Source of the DNA: JAAXPZ01 sp965215705
Lineage (GTDB): Bacteria > Campylobacterota > Campylobacteria > Campylobacterales > Sulfurovaceae
Length of the DNA: 64,000 bases
NCBI GenBank assembly: GCA_965215705.1
Contig: CBDCEE010000003.1
Location: forward strand, 1-64,000
Reading direction: 5' to 3'
The translations under genes and the position numbers were made by a program. Below the pieces are notes generated by a model, which saw nothing but the letters and a program-made list of their open reading frames with translations, was not told the DNA's origin and did no database searches. Shown here in pieces: positions 1 through 8,600 of the stretch (the stretch's first letter is position 1; the number at the start of each line of letters is the position of its first letter).

Positions 1-1
1 A

Positions 2-1030
2 GTGGTTGATGAAGAGGAAGGAGAATATGAAGTGCCTCTCTTTAATTCTTCTCCTCTTAAAAAGGTCACAATCAATAAAGAGTTAGCTGGCATTAACTCC
101 TACTTCTATTTCATAGATGAGAGTAAACTGATTGAAGATCACCGTTTCATTAATATACTCCACGAACGCCACAAGAATGCCCATAGCTTTCTTGCTGGGA
201 TCGATATCAAGAAGTCACCACTTGCACTGGCTCACTCAGGGGCAAGGCTTAAATATCTTCCACCCTATAAGATTACAAAGAGTCGTCAAAGAATCAAATA
301 CTTCCCTCCTGAGCTTTTTGATCACCTACTCTCTTTGGCAAAACCGCGTGAACGTCTCTTATATCTCCTACTTGGTGGCACCAGTGCAAGAATAGGACAG
401 GCACTCAACTTGACACTTTATGATATTGACTATGGGAAAAGAGAGGTATGGCTACTTGACCCTAAAAGTGATGATGAAGATATATTTGGAAACAAACGTA
501 TCCAGTGGCTACGGAAAGAGTATAGTATAGACCCCGAAGGAGAGAATGAGCATAATACTGCAGACCTCCAATTCAAATATCCCATTCCTCTCTATTATGA
601 ACCGCTGTACTGGCTTAGTGACAAATACCGAGATATGTTCTTTGAGACACTAGAAAAGTATTCAAAAAGTGATGTGTATGTCAGTGAGTTTGTACGCTTC
701 CCTCGTCATCCCTTTTTCTTTGTTACGAAGACAGGGAGGCGTGTACATGCAAGAGATGCGCTTGGGAGGTTAAAGGCAACTTTACGAAAGCTCTATCTCT
801 ATTATGGAGCAGATAAGTATCCTGAGCTTCTGGATCTAGGGTTTCATTCACTCAGGCACATGTACGGTCATGCTCGTGCAGAGCTTTATGCGCGTGTAGG
901 CAATGACTCTATCCCCTATATCACAATGAATCAGATGGGGCACAGAAACTTTGATTCAACTCTGGTTTACTTCAATCTCTCTAGGGAGACAGTACAAGAG
1001 ATAATCGAAATATATCTCAAAAAGGATTAG
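2..1030 (+). CDS. Tyrosine recombinase/integrase, first gene of a recombinase trio (5' partial)
   Basis: DNA strand exchange enzyme of the phage integrase (tyrosine recombinase) superfamily. All the C-terminal catalytic elements are visible: an Arg in the box GTSARIGQAL, an HxxR box in HSLRHMYGH, a second His in MGHRNFDSTL and the nucleophilic Tyr in LVYFN. The readable part is 342 residues from a GTG at the second base of the window, and the N-terminal core-binding domain looks incomplete, so the true start is probably upstream. The next gene begins 1 base after the stop, and the third gene of the set overlaps the second. This order matches trio-type mobile elements (Tn554 TnpA, or GmtY of gamma-mobile-trio elements). 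Family is certain; the trio assignment is inferred from layout. Confidence 0.85.
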   Translation: MVDEEEGEYEVPLFNSSPLKKVTINKELAGINSYFYFIDESKLIEDHRFINILHERHKNAHSFLAGIDIKKSPLALAHSGARLKYLPPYKITKSRQRIKYFPPELFDHLLSLAKPRERLLYLLLGGTSARIGQALNLTLYDIDYGKREVWLLDPKSDDEDIFGNKRIQWLRKEYSIDPEGENEHNTADLQFKYPIPLYYEPLYWLSDKYRDMFFETLEKYSKSDVYVSEFVRFPRHPFFFVTKTGRRVHARDALGRLKATLRKLYLYYGADKYPELLDLGFHSLRHMYGHARAELYARVGNDSIPYITMNQMGHRNFDSTLVYFNLSRETVQEIIEIYLKKD

Positions 1031-1031
1031 A

Positions 1032-1649
1032 ATGAAAAAGTCATATAAAGGAAAGAATGACAACCTTGAGAAGCATCAAAAGGTGTTACAGGAACGTAAT
1101 AGGAATATGATACAGCGCACCATAGAGCATATAGAGGGTCTTGGTGGGAAGATTACTATGTCCTCTGTCTCTCGCGTTACCTATGAGATAGCCGATCCTC
1201 AAAATGGAGAGAAAGGGATCACCCTTGCAGGCATCTCCAAGAATCCAATGTACAGAGCAATGATCGAGGAAGCAGCAGCATCTTTGCTACCGTCTTCCCA
1301 GCATACAACAGGAAACACGCAACGAATGTCAACAGGGGATGCACGTCTTATGCTACATGCATTCAGGGTAGAGAAATTGAGACTAGAGGGTGAGAATAGA
1401 GTCCTAAAGCGGCAGTTATTGAATATACCCCAGCAGATTGAAACGGTAGATGTATTTAGTGAAAAGTTGTTACAAGAGCATACGCTAATACTTGATCTGT
1501 TCCGTTCATTTATTTACCGACTCAATGAGCTAGAGATTACTTACAGAGATAGTGATGGTGCCCTGATACTTGCTTTGTATGACGAGGTAGTGGTGCCAGA
1601 AAAGGCAATGACAATACTATTTAAAAACAAGGAGTTAGACAATGAATAG
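1032..1649 (+). CDS. Small HTH/coiled-coil partner of the recombinase trio (TnpC/GmtX-like)
   Basis: A 205-residue basic protein between two tyrosine recombinases. The N-terminal part (about residues 25-85) reads like a helix-turn-helix in which SSVSRVTYEIA and GISKNPMYRAMIEEAA are the helical parts. A coiled-coil segment follows (RVEKLRLEGENRVLKRQLL, about 112-130). This layout, HTH and then a coiled coil, is that of the small accessory protein of Tn554-type transposition modules (TnpC, DUF6262-like) and plausibly of GmtX. Such proteins are thought to assist or orient the recombinases. Its last 8 bases overlap the next start (ATGAATAG), indicating translational coupling. Assignment rests on position and architecture, not on a recognised signature. 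Confidence 0.6.
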   Translation: MKKSYKGKNDNLEKHQKVLQERNRNMIQRTIEHIEGLGGKITMSSVSRVTYEIADPQNGEKGITLAGISKNPMYRAMIEEAAASLLPSSQHTTGNTQRMSTGDARLMLHAFRVEKLRLEGENRVLKRQLLNIPQQIETVDVFSEKLLQEHTLILDLFRSFIYRLNELEITYRDSDGALILALYDEVVVPEKAMTILFKNKELDNE

Positions 1650-4596
1650 TGAAGAGTATGAAGAGTATGTTGAGTATGTTGAAGAGCTTCCCATGATCAA
1701 CCCTACTGAGAAGATTATCGCCTTATCAGAAATTAATGAAGGAGAGCTACACAAAGAATGGATGGAATACAATAATTTGGTATTTAATTTGGGAGAAGAC
1801 GAAGTACCCGGATATAAAGCTTACCAGAACCTACATAATCCTGCAATTCATACTTCTATAGATACGTATAGTAAGGCACTTGCTGAGATGTTAGGTATAG
1901 GAGGAAAATTCCAATTTACAAGTATGGTTATGAGAGAAACTGATGAAGGCACAGAAAAGGCATTCTTGATGATTCAAAAAGATCTAGACGGCTTATATCG
2001 TCTGCTTTTTGAGAAAGAAGGAGATATTCATATCAACAAAGTGCCTCTTCGTACAATTCTAGATAGGTTTTTTATCTTTTTATGGGGAAGTGGTGATATT
2101 CTTATGCCCACACACCCTTACGGCTCAGGAAATAGCATGGCGAGTGCTATGGAGCATCTTTACAAAGACTCCCCTCTTATGGACGATTTGAAAAAATTGT
2201 TGAAGTCAGAAAAATACTTCTCTTATCATAGAAAGGCAGGATGGGGTACAGCACTTTTACGGGTAATGAGTATGACATCTTGGAGGGAAGCTGACGATAT
2301 TATAGAGGAGGATCTGCTTGAGATGATGGAAGCTTTTCTCATCCATAAAAAAGTGAAGAGCTATGAAGGGAGTATGCGAACGGCACTCTCTGTATTGGAG
2401 TTGATACGTTACTACCTTATTGATAGGGGACGCAAGGATATTGCTTATCCCAGTGTGGTAAAAGCAACATATCGCACAAAAGGCTCTAAAAGAGCTATCC
2501 CTCTTGAAAAACGACTTGACGCATGGACAGAGCACCCTGTAGAATCAATAAGAGAATTTGCAAAGAGTGCACAAGAGTATGTCCTTCTCCTGCATGAACA
2601 GGGGATATCTCTCGGCTCTATTGATCGAAAGCTTAAGATATTGGAGGTTTTATTTGAGCGTTTTGCATCGATGTCTACTACCAGACAAAATCTCTTGCTT
2701 GACAGAGATTGGCTTGAAGATAACTTTACACCAGATAGTGAACAGGGCCTTATTGCTCTCGTAAAGGAGAAGTCTAGCTCTGAATCAGCATTCTACTATA
2801 ACCTCAATGTTGTAACAGCACTGATGGATTATATGGGTTTGTTTACGGCAAAAATGCGCAAAAATATACCGGTACAACCTAAGAAAGTAAAGAGACGCGC
2901 ATACCGTCAGGCAATGCCCAAGGAGATGGTTCAGCATATAGTAGAGATCCTAAAAGAGAGACCTCCTCATATGCCTGTACGATGGGATCCGAAACGTGCA
3001 GATATTTCATGGTGGGAGCATGAAGTCTATCCTGTCTTTCCTCTGATGATGCTCTTTGGGTACTATGTCCCAATGCGAGGACAGCAAGTGCGGTGGCTGT
3101 GTAGAGATAAGTCTTTTGTGCTGAGTAGAGACAAGAAGAGTATAGAAACCATTGTGATCAACACAGATAAAAATACTCGAAGGGAGTATCTTCAAGAGAT
3201 CCCCAATGTCTGGAAGGATCTAAATATCTTTATCCCTTTTATAGAGTGGCACAAGGAGTACTACCCAATGCTTAAGCATGTGCCTTATAAGCTGGATGAT
3301 CGTACTCCATGGGAAGATGTCATGCCTTTGATGGTCACACCACAAAGCCCATATCCTGTCTCACATACTATGCACATGGAGTATCACAAGCGCGTACTGT
3401 GTCAGTATCAGATTGAGAAAAACCTTGAAGCTCAGAAAAGTGGTGACACTCCTGTGGTAATAGCATGGAGAACAGATGGAGAGCCTTTTTTTAATAGTAT
3501 AGAGGAGTTGAATAATACACCTAGAAAGATTTTCTCCTCAGTGAAAGTTGCCTATGATATCCACTCATTACGTGTTACAGGAGCTACGAGATACCTGGAG
3601 TCTGGTCTTGGTATCAATACTGTGATGGGTTTGACTGGACACACCAGTCCTGAAACACTTATTCGTATCTATATCAATCTAACAAGGAAAGAGAAAGAGG
3701 ACACAATGCGTTCGGCTGTGGATCAGATATATTTTGGTGGTAAAGAGACCCTACTTGAAAATACCAATTCATTGATTCGAGGAGAACTCACAGTGGCTTA
3801 TCAGGAGGGAAAGGAACATGTAGTACATGCACTTGAAGAGAATAAGCTTTTCTCTCTTTACCGTAAACCTCTTGAGGAGGCTAGAGATTCTAGAGACCTT
3901 TACTCTGGTGAAGAGATAGCATCTCAGATACACCCCTCACAATGGCAACCGATGATCCATGGTATCTGCCCCGGTGTTGTCTGCCCAACAGGTAGAGAAA
4001 ACCGCTGCTCACTCTGTCCACATCTTATCACCGGAAAACTTTTTATAGAGGGCGTAGCACACCAGACCAACCTACTCTTTGCCCGTTTTCAAAGGCTATC
4101 CCTAGAATCTAAAAAAGAGAGGGGTGAGAAAAAGTATTTCCATTCTGGGAAAGGTGAGGAGTTGGAGATACTACTGGAAGAGCTTTTAGGGTGGCAAGAG
4201 ATTCTATCAAAGATCGATGATACGATTGAGGGTGACTTGGTAAAAAAAGCAGACAAATCCAAAGGAACGAATCTGGTGGTCTCCAACAACAGCAGAAGCA
4301 GTGTAGTAAGAGCAGAACAGGCATCTACAGAGCTGGCATATCTTAAAAATGCCTATGATGTCCAGCAACTTGGTGTAGAGCATGATTATTTTGGACTCAA
4401 GCTTCTAACTATTAAAGCAGTTGAAATTGCCTCAAAGATGGGTGACAATAAAAAGGTACAGGAACTCATTGAGGATGAAACAAAAGTTATTGATATGCTT
4501 ATGGGATTCTATAAAAAGGGAATAACTGATACACAGAATGTTGATTCTTTCCTAAAAGAAGTTAAAAACATAGATTATTCTAAGAAAAATATATAG
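1642..4596 (+). CDS. Large tyrosine recombinase with C-terminal Cys cluster (GmtZ/TnpB-like)
   Basis: A 984-residue protein, far longer than ordinary phage integrases. The catalytic domain lies in the middle: first Arg in YYVPMRGQQVRWL (about 475), HxxR in DIHSLRVTGATRYLE (about 635), second His in GLTGHTSPETL, and nucleophilic Tyr in IRIYINLTR (about 675). A cysteine cluster follows near residue 775 (GVVCPTGRENRCSLCPHL, with an earlier Cys in GICP), likely a zinc site. The N-terminal 400 residues are not recognised. It has a good ribosome site (AAGGAG) and overlaps the preceding gene by 8 bp. Size and position resemble VPA1269-family proteins (GmtZ) of gamma-mobile-trio elements and, more loosely, Tn554 TnpB. 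Recombinase assignment is firm; subfamily is inferred. Confidence 0.8.
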   Translation: MNSEEYEEYVEYVEELPMINPTEKIIALSEINEGELHKEWMEYNNLVFNLGEDEVPGYKAYQNLHNPAIHTSIDTYSKALAEMLGIGGKFQFTSMVMRETDEGTEKAFLMIQKDLDGLYRLLFEKEGDIHINKVPLRTILDRFFIFLWGSGDILMPTHPYGSGNSMASAMEHLYKDSPLMDDLKKLLKSEKYFSYHRKAGWGTALLRVMSMTSWREADDIIEEDLLEMMEAFLIHKKVKSYEGSMRTALSVLELIRYYLIDRGRKDIAYPSVVKATYRTKGSKRAIPLEKRLDAWTEHPVESIREFAKSAQEYVLLLHEQGISLGSIDRKLKILEVLFERFASMSTTRQNLLLDRDWLEDNFTPDSEQGLIALVKEKSSSESAFYYNLNVVTALMDYMGLFTAKMRKNIPVQPKKVKRRAYRQAMPKEMVQHIVEILKERPPHMPVRWDPKRADISWWEHEVYPVFPLMMLFGYYVPMRGQQVRWLCRDKSFVLSRDKKSIETIVINTDKNTRREYLQEIPNVWKDLNIFIPFIEWHKEYYPMLKHVPYKLDDRTPWEDVMPLMVTPQSPYPVSHTMHMEYHKRVLCQYQIEKNLEAQKSGDTPVVIAWRTDGEPFFNSIEELNNTPRKIFSSVKVAYDIHSLRVTGATRYLESGLGINTVMGLTGHTSPETLIRIYINLTRKEKEDTMRSAVDQIYFGGKETLLENTNSLIRGELTVAYQEGKEHVVHALEENKLFSLYRKPLEEARDSRDLYSGEEIASQIHPSQWQPMIHGICPGVVCPTGRENRCSLCPHLITGKLFIEGVAHQTNLLFARFQRLSLESKKERGEKKYFHSGKGEELEILLEELLGWQEILSKIDDTIEGDLVKKADKSKGTNLVVSNNSRSSVVRAEQASTELAYLKNAYDVQQLGVEHDYFGLKLLTIKAVEIASKMGDNKKVQELIEDETKVIDMLMGFYKKGITDTQNVDSFLKEVKNIDYSKKNI

Positions 4597-4619
4597 ATTG
4601 TTAATTATTAAAGCCATAT

Positions 4620-4670
4620 TATTACGAAAATGATATAATATTTGCATAAAACTCTACCAGGAGGTAATAA
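4620..4670 (+). promoter_or_regulatory. Promoter and ribosome site of the S24-type repressor gene
   Basis: A TATAAT -10 box lies at 4634-4639 in an AT-rich stretch and a strong AGGAGG ribosome site lies 7 bases before the ATG at 4671. TATTACG at 4620-4626 resembles the TATTACT units clustered at the neighbouring ATPase promoter, but it is a single copy. No convincing -35 box is visible. Confidence 0.6.
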
Positions 4671-5321
4671 ATGGTTTTTTCAGAAGTGATGGATCGTGTC
4701 TCTGCTGTCCTCGAATTTGGGGAAGAGCACCGCCTCTATGAAAAAGATATAGCCAAAGCATTACAGATCTCTCCTGCACAGTATTCCAATGCCAAAAAAC
4801 GTGGCAGTGTACCTATTGAAGCTGTGACCAATTTCTGTGCAAGACGGAAAGTAAGTATCAATTGGGTACTTTATGGGCAGCAGACAGGTATGCTAGACAA
4901 TAGAACAGAAGATGCACTCCAGATCATTTACCATAAAAACTACCGTACCTCTGCCGGTGGAGGTGCTATCAACGAAGAGGGGGATGACTGTACCCATTTG
5001 ACTATTGACCCTGAGTTTCAGGCTATGCTTGGGATTAAAAGTGGTGACAGTATCGAAGCCATACGAATTACAGGTGACTCAATGGAGCCAACACTCAGTG
5101 AGAACTCTATCCTCATCCTTGATCGGAAGAAAACCGAGCTAATCAATGGCGGTATCTTTGTAGTTAATACCCAAGGTGGAGTATTTGTCAAGCGTATTAG
5201 TCTCAATGCCAAAGGTGGCATTGATTTGATCTCTGATAATACGATCTATCCTCCTCAAACTGTAGAGGGAGAGGACGTGACAGTTGTGGGTAAGGTTATT
5301 GGGGCTTTGGAGAAAATCTAA
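4671..5321 (+). CDS. CI/LexA-like repressor with S24 peptidase domain
   Basis: A 216-residue transcriptional repressor of the phage CI type. An N-terminal helix-turn-helix (about residues 8-65) precedes a short linker and a C-terminal S24 peptidase domain. The catalytic Ser lies in ITGDSMEPTL and the catalytic Lys in VFVKRI. The linker contains SAGGGA, a plausible Ala-Gly self-cleavage site. Proteins of this class repress mobile-element genes and are inactivated by RecA-stimulated autocleavage during DNA damage. Located just after the recombinase trio with its own promoter, it is the likely regulator of the island, although which promoters it binds is not shown. Confidence 0.88.
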   Translation: MVFSEVMDRVSAVLEFGEEHRLYEKDIAKALQISPAQYSNAKKRGSVPIEAVTNFCARRKVSINWVLYGQQTGMLDNRTEDALQIIYHKNYRTSAGGGAINEEGDDCTHLTIDPEFQAMLGIKSGDSIEAIRITGDSMEPTLSENSILILDRKKTELINGGIFVVNTQGGVFVKRISLNAKGGIDLISDNTIYPPQTVEGEDVTVVGKVIGALEKI

Positions 5322-5329
5322 GGTTTTTT

Positions 5330-6463
5330 CTATAAGCTCTTTCTGATATATCTAGCTAAGAATGGGTCCACTATCGAATAGCTCCTACCCTCCCTCTTGA
5401 TCAGCCCATCATCCAACAGAGCATTTAATATTTTGCTAACATTCTGTTTGATAGCTCCTGCAGACTCAAGCTCCTTATAGGGGTCTTCCTTTCGACTTAA
5501 TGCCTTTAGCAGTTGAATGTAGTATTTTTTGCCTTTTACCTTTGAGAGCTCTGAGAGATAATACCCCTCCTCTGATAAGTACCTTTTACGTGCTGCTTTG
5601 CAAACATGGATAGGGAATGTATTTATCTTGTCCTTCATCTTTGCTTCTACCAAAACATCTTGGGCTATCTTAACAATATAGTACGGAATCCCTCCAGATA
5701 TATGGATAATATCTCTAACAAAATGCCTATACAGAGAAGCCCCTTCACTCCTAAATACCTTATTTAGAAATCCTTTGAACTCTACCTCCGTCATAGGAGG
5801 CACATGTACAAGCTCTGCAAACCTAAAGAATGGAGAGTTTTTGTCGGTAAATATCTTGTTCATTAGAGAGTATTGTGACCCTGCAAATATATAAGTGATA
5901 TTTTCACTCGTTTGAAACTCAGAACGCATAAGAGAGAGTATCTTCTCGTGCTCTTTAAGCTCCTTAATCTCCCCCAGTTCATCAATTGCAAATAGAACAT
6001 GAATGCCAAGTTTTTTGGCTATCTTGTCGGGTAAGGCAAGTGCGTGAAGCAGATAGGCATCATCGCTTTTTTGTGAGGCTAGATCAAATGTAAGCCCTAG
6101 CTCTACATCTTCTATAGTTAAACTGATACCGTTAAGAAGGGTAGTAAAAAATTGAAATGTGGCTATGCTGGCTTTTTTTGCATACTCCAATACATTTTTG
6201 ATGCCTACCAGACCATAGGCCTCATCTATGATAGCATCTGCAAAGTCTCTCTTGTTGTACACTTTCATAATATCGATCTCTATGGACTTCCATCCCTTTT
6301 TTGTATCTATCACTTTTCTCATGATAGAACTTTTTCCATATCTTCGAGGAGCTACAAGCACAACACTCTGACTCATGTCGATATAGCTATTGATCTTCTT
6401 AAGGATCTCTTCTCTTCCTATAAACTGCTCTCCTGTGACTATCTTCCCTGTTTGAAGCTTCAT
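5330..6463 (-). CDS. AAA/STAND-type ATPase with C-terminal winged helix
   Basis: A 377-residue P-loop ATPase resembling the archaeal-type ATPase family (PF01637-like). Walker A is APRRYGKSS (about residue 38), Walker B is VLFAIDELGEI (about 160), and a sensor-like segment YIFAGSQ follows. The C-terminal 60 residues look like a winged helix (NVSKILNALLDDGLIKREG), ending in FLARYIRKSL. Such ATPases are common cargo of mobile elements with mostly unknown roles; some belong to toxin-antitoxin or defence functions. It converges with the S24 repressor gene, leaving 8 bp between stops. Its promoter is embedded in a cluster of inverted TATTACT units, so it is probably tightly controlled. Biochemical role unknown. 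Confidence 0.75.
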   Translation of the reverse strand: MKLQTGKIVTGEQFIGREEILKKINSYIDMSQSVVLVAPRRYGKSSIMRKVIDTKKGWKSIEIDIMKVYNKRDFADAIIDEAYGLVGIKNVLEYAKKASIATFQFFTTLLNGISLTIEDVELGLTFDLASQKSDDAYLLHALALPDKIAKKLGIHVLFAIDELGEIKELKEHEKILSLMRSEFQTSENITYIFAGSQYSLMNKIFTDKNSPFFRFAELVHVPPMTEVEFKGFLNKVFRSEGASLYRHFVRDIIHISGGIPYYIVKIAQDVLVEAKMKDKINTFPIHVCKAARKRYLSEEGYYLSELSKVKGKKYYIQLLKALSRKEDPYKELESAGAIKQNVSKILNALLDDGLIKREGRSYSIVDPFLARYIRKSL

Positions 6464-6474
6464 GAATGACCCCT

Positions 6475-6536
6475 AGTAATATATTTTGTATTACTATTAT
6501 ATCATATTACTAATTGGTAATCAATACTAATATTAC
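6475..6536 (-). promoter_or_regulatory. Operator-like cluster of TATTACT repeats around the ATPase promoter
   Basis: Directly upstream of the leftward ATPase gene, AGTAATA (6475-6481) and TATTACT (6489-6495) form a perfect 7-bp inverted repeat with a 7-bp spacer. Further copies or near-copies are TATTACT at 6505-6511, GGTAATC at 6516-6522 and TATTACA from 6530. ATTAC/GTAAT around 6507-6520 forms a second inverted pair. A leftward TATAAT (reverse complement of ATTATA near 6496-6501) sits among them. Repeats bracketing a -10 box are typical of a repressor-controlled promoter. The binding protein is unknown; candidates are the adjacent S24 repressor or the ATPase's own winged helix. Confidence 0.55.
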
Positions 6537-6603
6537 AAAAATTAAAATAAAATGATGTGTCTTTTCTCTTTTATCTACCGTAAGATCCCCGTTTTTTGGC
6601 ATA

Positions 6604-6632
6604 TTGACACATTAATTTTTTTTTGATATCAT
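6604..6632 (+). promoter_or_regulatory. Sigma70-type promoter for the small gene at 6695
   Basis: TTGACA (6604-6609), a 17-bp T-rich spacer and TATCAT (6627-6632) form a near-consensus promoter about 60 bp upstream of the ATG at 6695. The -35 box is unusually good for this genome. Confidence 0.6.
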
Positions 6633-6694
6633 TAAAGTGTTTAAACAATTCTCGCAATAGCTATGATTTTTTTACAAAATAGAAAAGGATTACA

Positions 6695-6898
6695 ATGGGA
6701 AAAGGTGACGCAATAGACCATAACCACTTCAATTGCAGTGAACAGCATGAAGAAGATTTTGTGGCCGAACAATATTTAGACGAGGAAGGGGTACGTAATT
6801 TCCTAAAGGAAAAGTGCAAAGACGGTACCTTTAACTACTCCACACACGATGAAGTGTATAAAAAGCTTGCGGAGGCAGACTTTATAAAATTTCCATAA
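6695..6898 (+). CDS. Small acidic hypothetical protein
   Basis: A 67-residue, acidic, soluble protein with no signal peptide or membrane segment. It has an AAAAGGA ribosome site about 8 bases before the ATG and a good sigma70-like promoter upstream, so it is probably expressed. I do not recognise a family. It stands alone between the leftward ATPase gene and the LprI-like pseudogene. In a mobile island a small acidic protein could be an inhibitor or anti-defence factor, but nothing in the sequence demonstrates this. Confidence 0.5.
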   Translation: MGKGDAIDHNHFNCSEQHEEDFVAEQYLDEEGVRNFLKEKCKDGTFNYSTHDEVYKKLAEADFIKFP

Positions 6899-7050
6899 CT
6901 CAATTTCTCTCTCAAAGGTAGATATTCCTTATATCTTGAGAGACACTCTCTATTCCCTCCTCTCTCTTTTCACATAAGACAACCTAAAGCAACTGCTAAA
7001 AGTACCGCTAGAGTATAGGCACGATATACTTTTCAAAAAGGAAGCACATT

Positions 7051-7437
7051 ATGAGAAAAACTATTTCTATGCTATTAATCTTAGGCACGTCTGTAATATT
7101 TGCAAACGAAGCTTTTTCTTCTATAGGGTATCAGCAATGCATGAGTAGCAGTAGGGGAGTCACCATAGACATGAATACATGCAATACCCAAGAACTCAGA
7201 CTACAGGACAAACTACTAAATCAAAACTACAAAAATGCAATAAGAAGACTTACTCCAAATAAAAGAAAGCAACTCAAGATAGTGCAGCGTCAGTGAATCA
7301 AGTATCGTGATATTAAGTGTGGATTCGAGAATGGATTAGCGGGTGGAACCATTGACCTTCTTAATGAGGGAGCCTGTTTGCTAGAGATGACTACCAAAAG
7401 AGCCGAGGAATTAAGAATACTTTCTAGTGAATTCTGA
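7051..7437 (+). pseudogene. LprI-like (DUF1311) periplasmic protein broken by one in-frame TGA
   Basis: Reading from ATG 7051 gives a signal peptide (MRKTISMLLILGTSVIFA) and the start of an LprI-type domain with paired cysteines (CMSSS...CNTQEL). Translation stops at TGA 7294-7296 after KQLKIVQRQ. The same frame continues without interruption for 46 more codons to TGA 7435-7437, giving IKYRDIKCGFENG, then GGTIDLLNEGACLLEMT and KRAEELRIL. These are the conserved C-terminal features of the family, where a Trp normally precedes the IKYRD-like segment, so a TGG-to-TGA change explains the break. LprI-type proteins inhibit lysozyme-like enzymes in the periplasm. The truncated 81-residue product would lack two of the conserved cysteines. 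Confidence 0.8.
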
Positions 7438-7577
7438 TTAACTTCAGGATTCTTCATTCTTTTCAAAAGATATCATAAGTCATAAAGATCGATATTGTTA
7501 TGTTAATTGCATTATATGCAAATATCATAATCATTATCGGCAAAGCTATAGGGGCTTTGGGGAGAGAGTCTTTCCTT

Positions 7578-8552
7578 TTAATTGTCTCTTGTATTTTTAT
7601 AGCTAAAATCTAAGAAATAATTTTCATCATCTATTTTGCAAATAGTGACATCTCTTCTTCCATAGTTATCAAGATCTTTCAATAAAACTTTTTTTCCTGA
7701 TTCCATGCCAAGTCTTCTCCTGAAATACAGTCCTAGTTCACTATTGTTGAGATATGTTTCTAGGGCTTTGCCATTATCTTGAGCTGTAACACAGTCAAGA
7801 ATGAAGCCATCATCGGTGTAGACCATAAAGGGAATACCTCTGTCTGGGAAAAAGTCTGTTCTATAAATAGTTGATGGTATAGGAATATATGCCTGATTGG
7901 GTTCTCGTCCTTCTCTTTGTCCCCAATTTAAGCCAGAACGGTCAGGAACTCTTAGGTTACCTGCCCTGTCGGTTACCAGATTAAGATGGACACAATGAGT
8001 ATATTTACTCTTCTTCTTGCTGGTGGTTGATAGGGGTGCATTGCTTATTGTTGGCTGTATCATAGTTCTATTTTGTAGTGAAAAGATTTCTATTGCACTA
8101 GGATCAAGGCAAGAAATTGAGCGCTTTTCAAGGCTAGAATAATAATTAAATGTATCTAATGCATCTACTAATGAGATTACCTCATTCTGCTTAAAAGAAA
8201 AACCGTTTAAACTGTAGTTTGCAGAACCTATAAATCCTAGAGAAATGGAAGAGTCGTCATGCCTCCAAGTGTAAGTCTTTGAGTGTACGGGGTAGTCAGT
8301 GTTTATATATCCACAATAAAATCGCTCAGAATATATATTTGCTAGCTTTACAAAAGCCTCGTGAGAAAGAAGACTGAGGCCACCCTTCTTAACCATGCCT
8401 ATTAAAAGATATATGCTGAGTTCTGGATATTCTTTGAGTTGTCGGATGACCATTGAGGGGGATGCATAGCCTGATACTATGTATAGGTTTCGTATATGAT
8501 GTTGCGTATAGGGCTTTGATAAAACTTCTTCGTATAAATTGTCTGTAAGCAC
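7578..8552 (-). CDS. NgoFVII-like type II restriction endonuclease (phospholipase D fold)
   Basis: About 324 residues with a phospholipase D-type nuclease motif: HSKTYTW (HxK, about residue 110) and GSANYSLNGF (GSxN, about 130). This pattern and the immediate methyltransferase partner match restriction endonucleases of the NgoFVII family, which cut DNA with a PLD-like active site. The gene lies downstream of the methyltransferase in the same direction (48 bp between the stop and this start), so the pair is probably co-transcribed. I prefer the GTG at 8552, preceded by AAAAGGA 5 bases upstream; a TTG at 8570 is an alternative. The C-terminal half (about 190-324) would contain the recognition part and is not recognisable by eye. 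Confidence 0.78.
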   Translation of the reverse strand: MLTDNLYEEVLSKPYTQHHIRNLYIVSGYASPSMVIRQLKEYPELSIYLLIGMVKKGGLSLLSHEAFVKLANIYSERFYCGYINTDYPVHSKTYTWRHDDSSISLGFIGSANYSLNGFSFKQNEVISLVDALDTFNYYSSLEKRSISCLDPSAIEIFSLQNRTMIQPTISNAPLSTTSKKKSKYTHCVHLNLVTDRAGNLRVPDRSGLNWGQREGREPNQAYIPIPSTIYRTDFFPDRGIPFMVYTDDGFILDCVTAQDNGKALETYLNNSELGLYFRRRLGMESGKKVLLKDLDNYGRRDVTICKIDDENYFLDFSYKNTRDN

Positions 8553-8600
8553 AATATTCCTTTTAACCAAGGTATTGTGTAAAGCATATAATAATCGCTA

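Noticed and set aside
7294..7296. Internal TGA in the LprI-like gene as selenocysteine or recoded Trp
   Set aside because: No SECIS-like hairpin follows and other genes in the window use TGA as stop (for example recoding would extend the gene at 63968). A point mutation is simpler.
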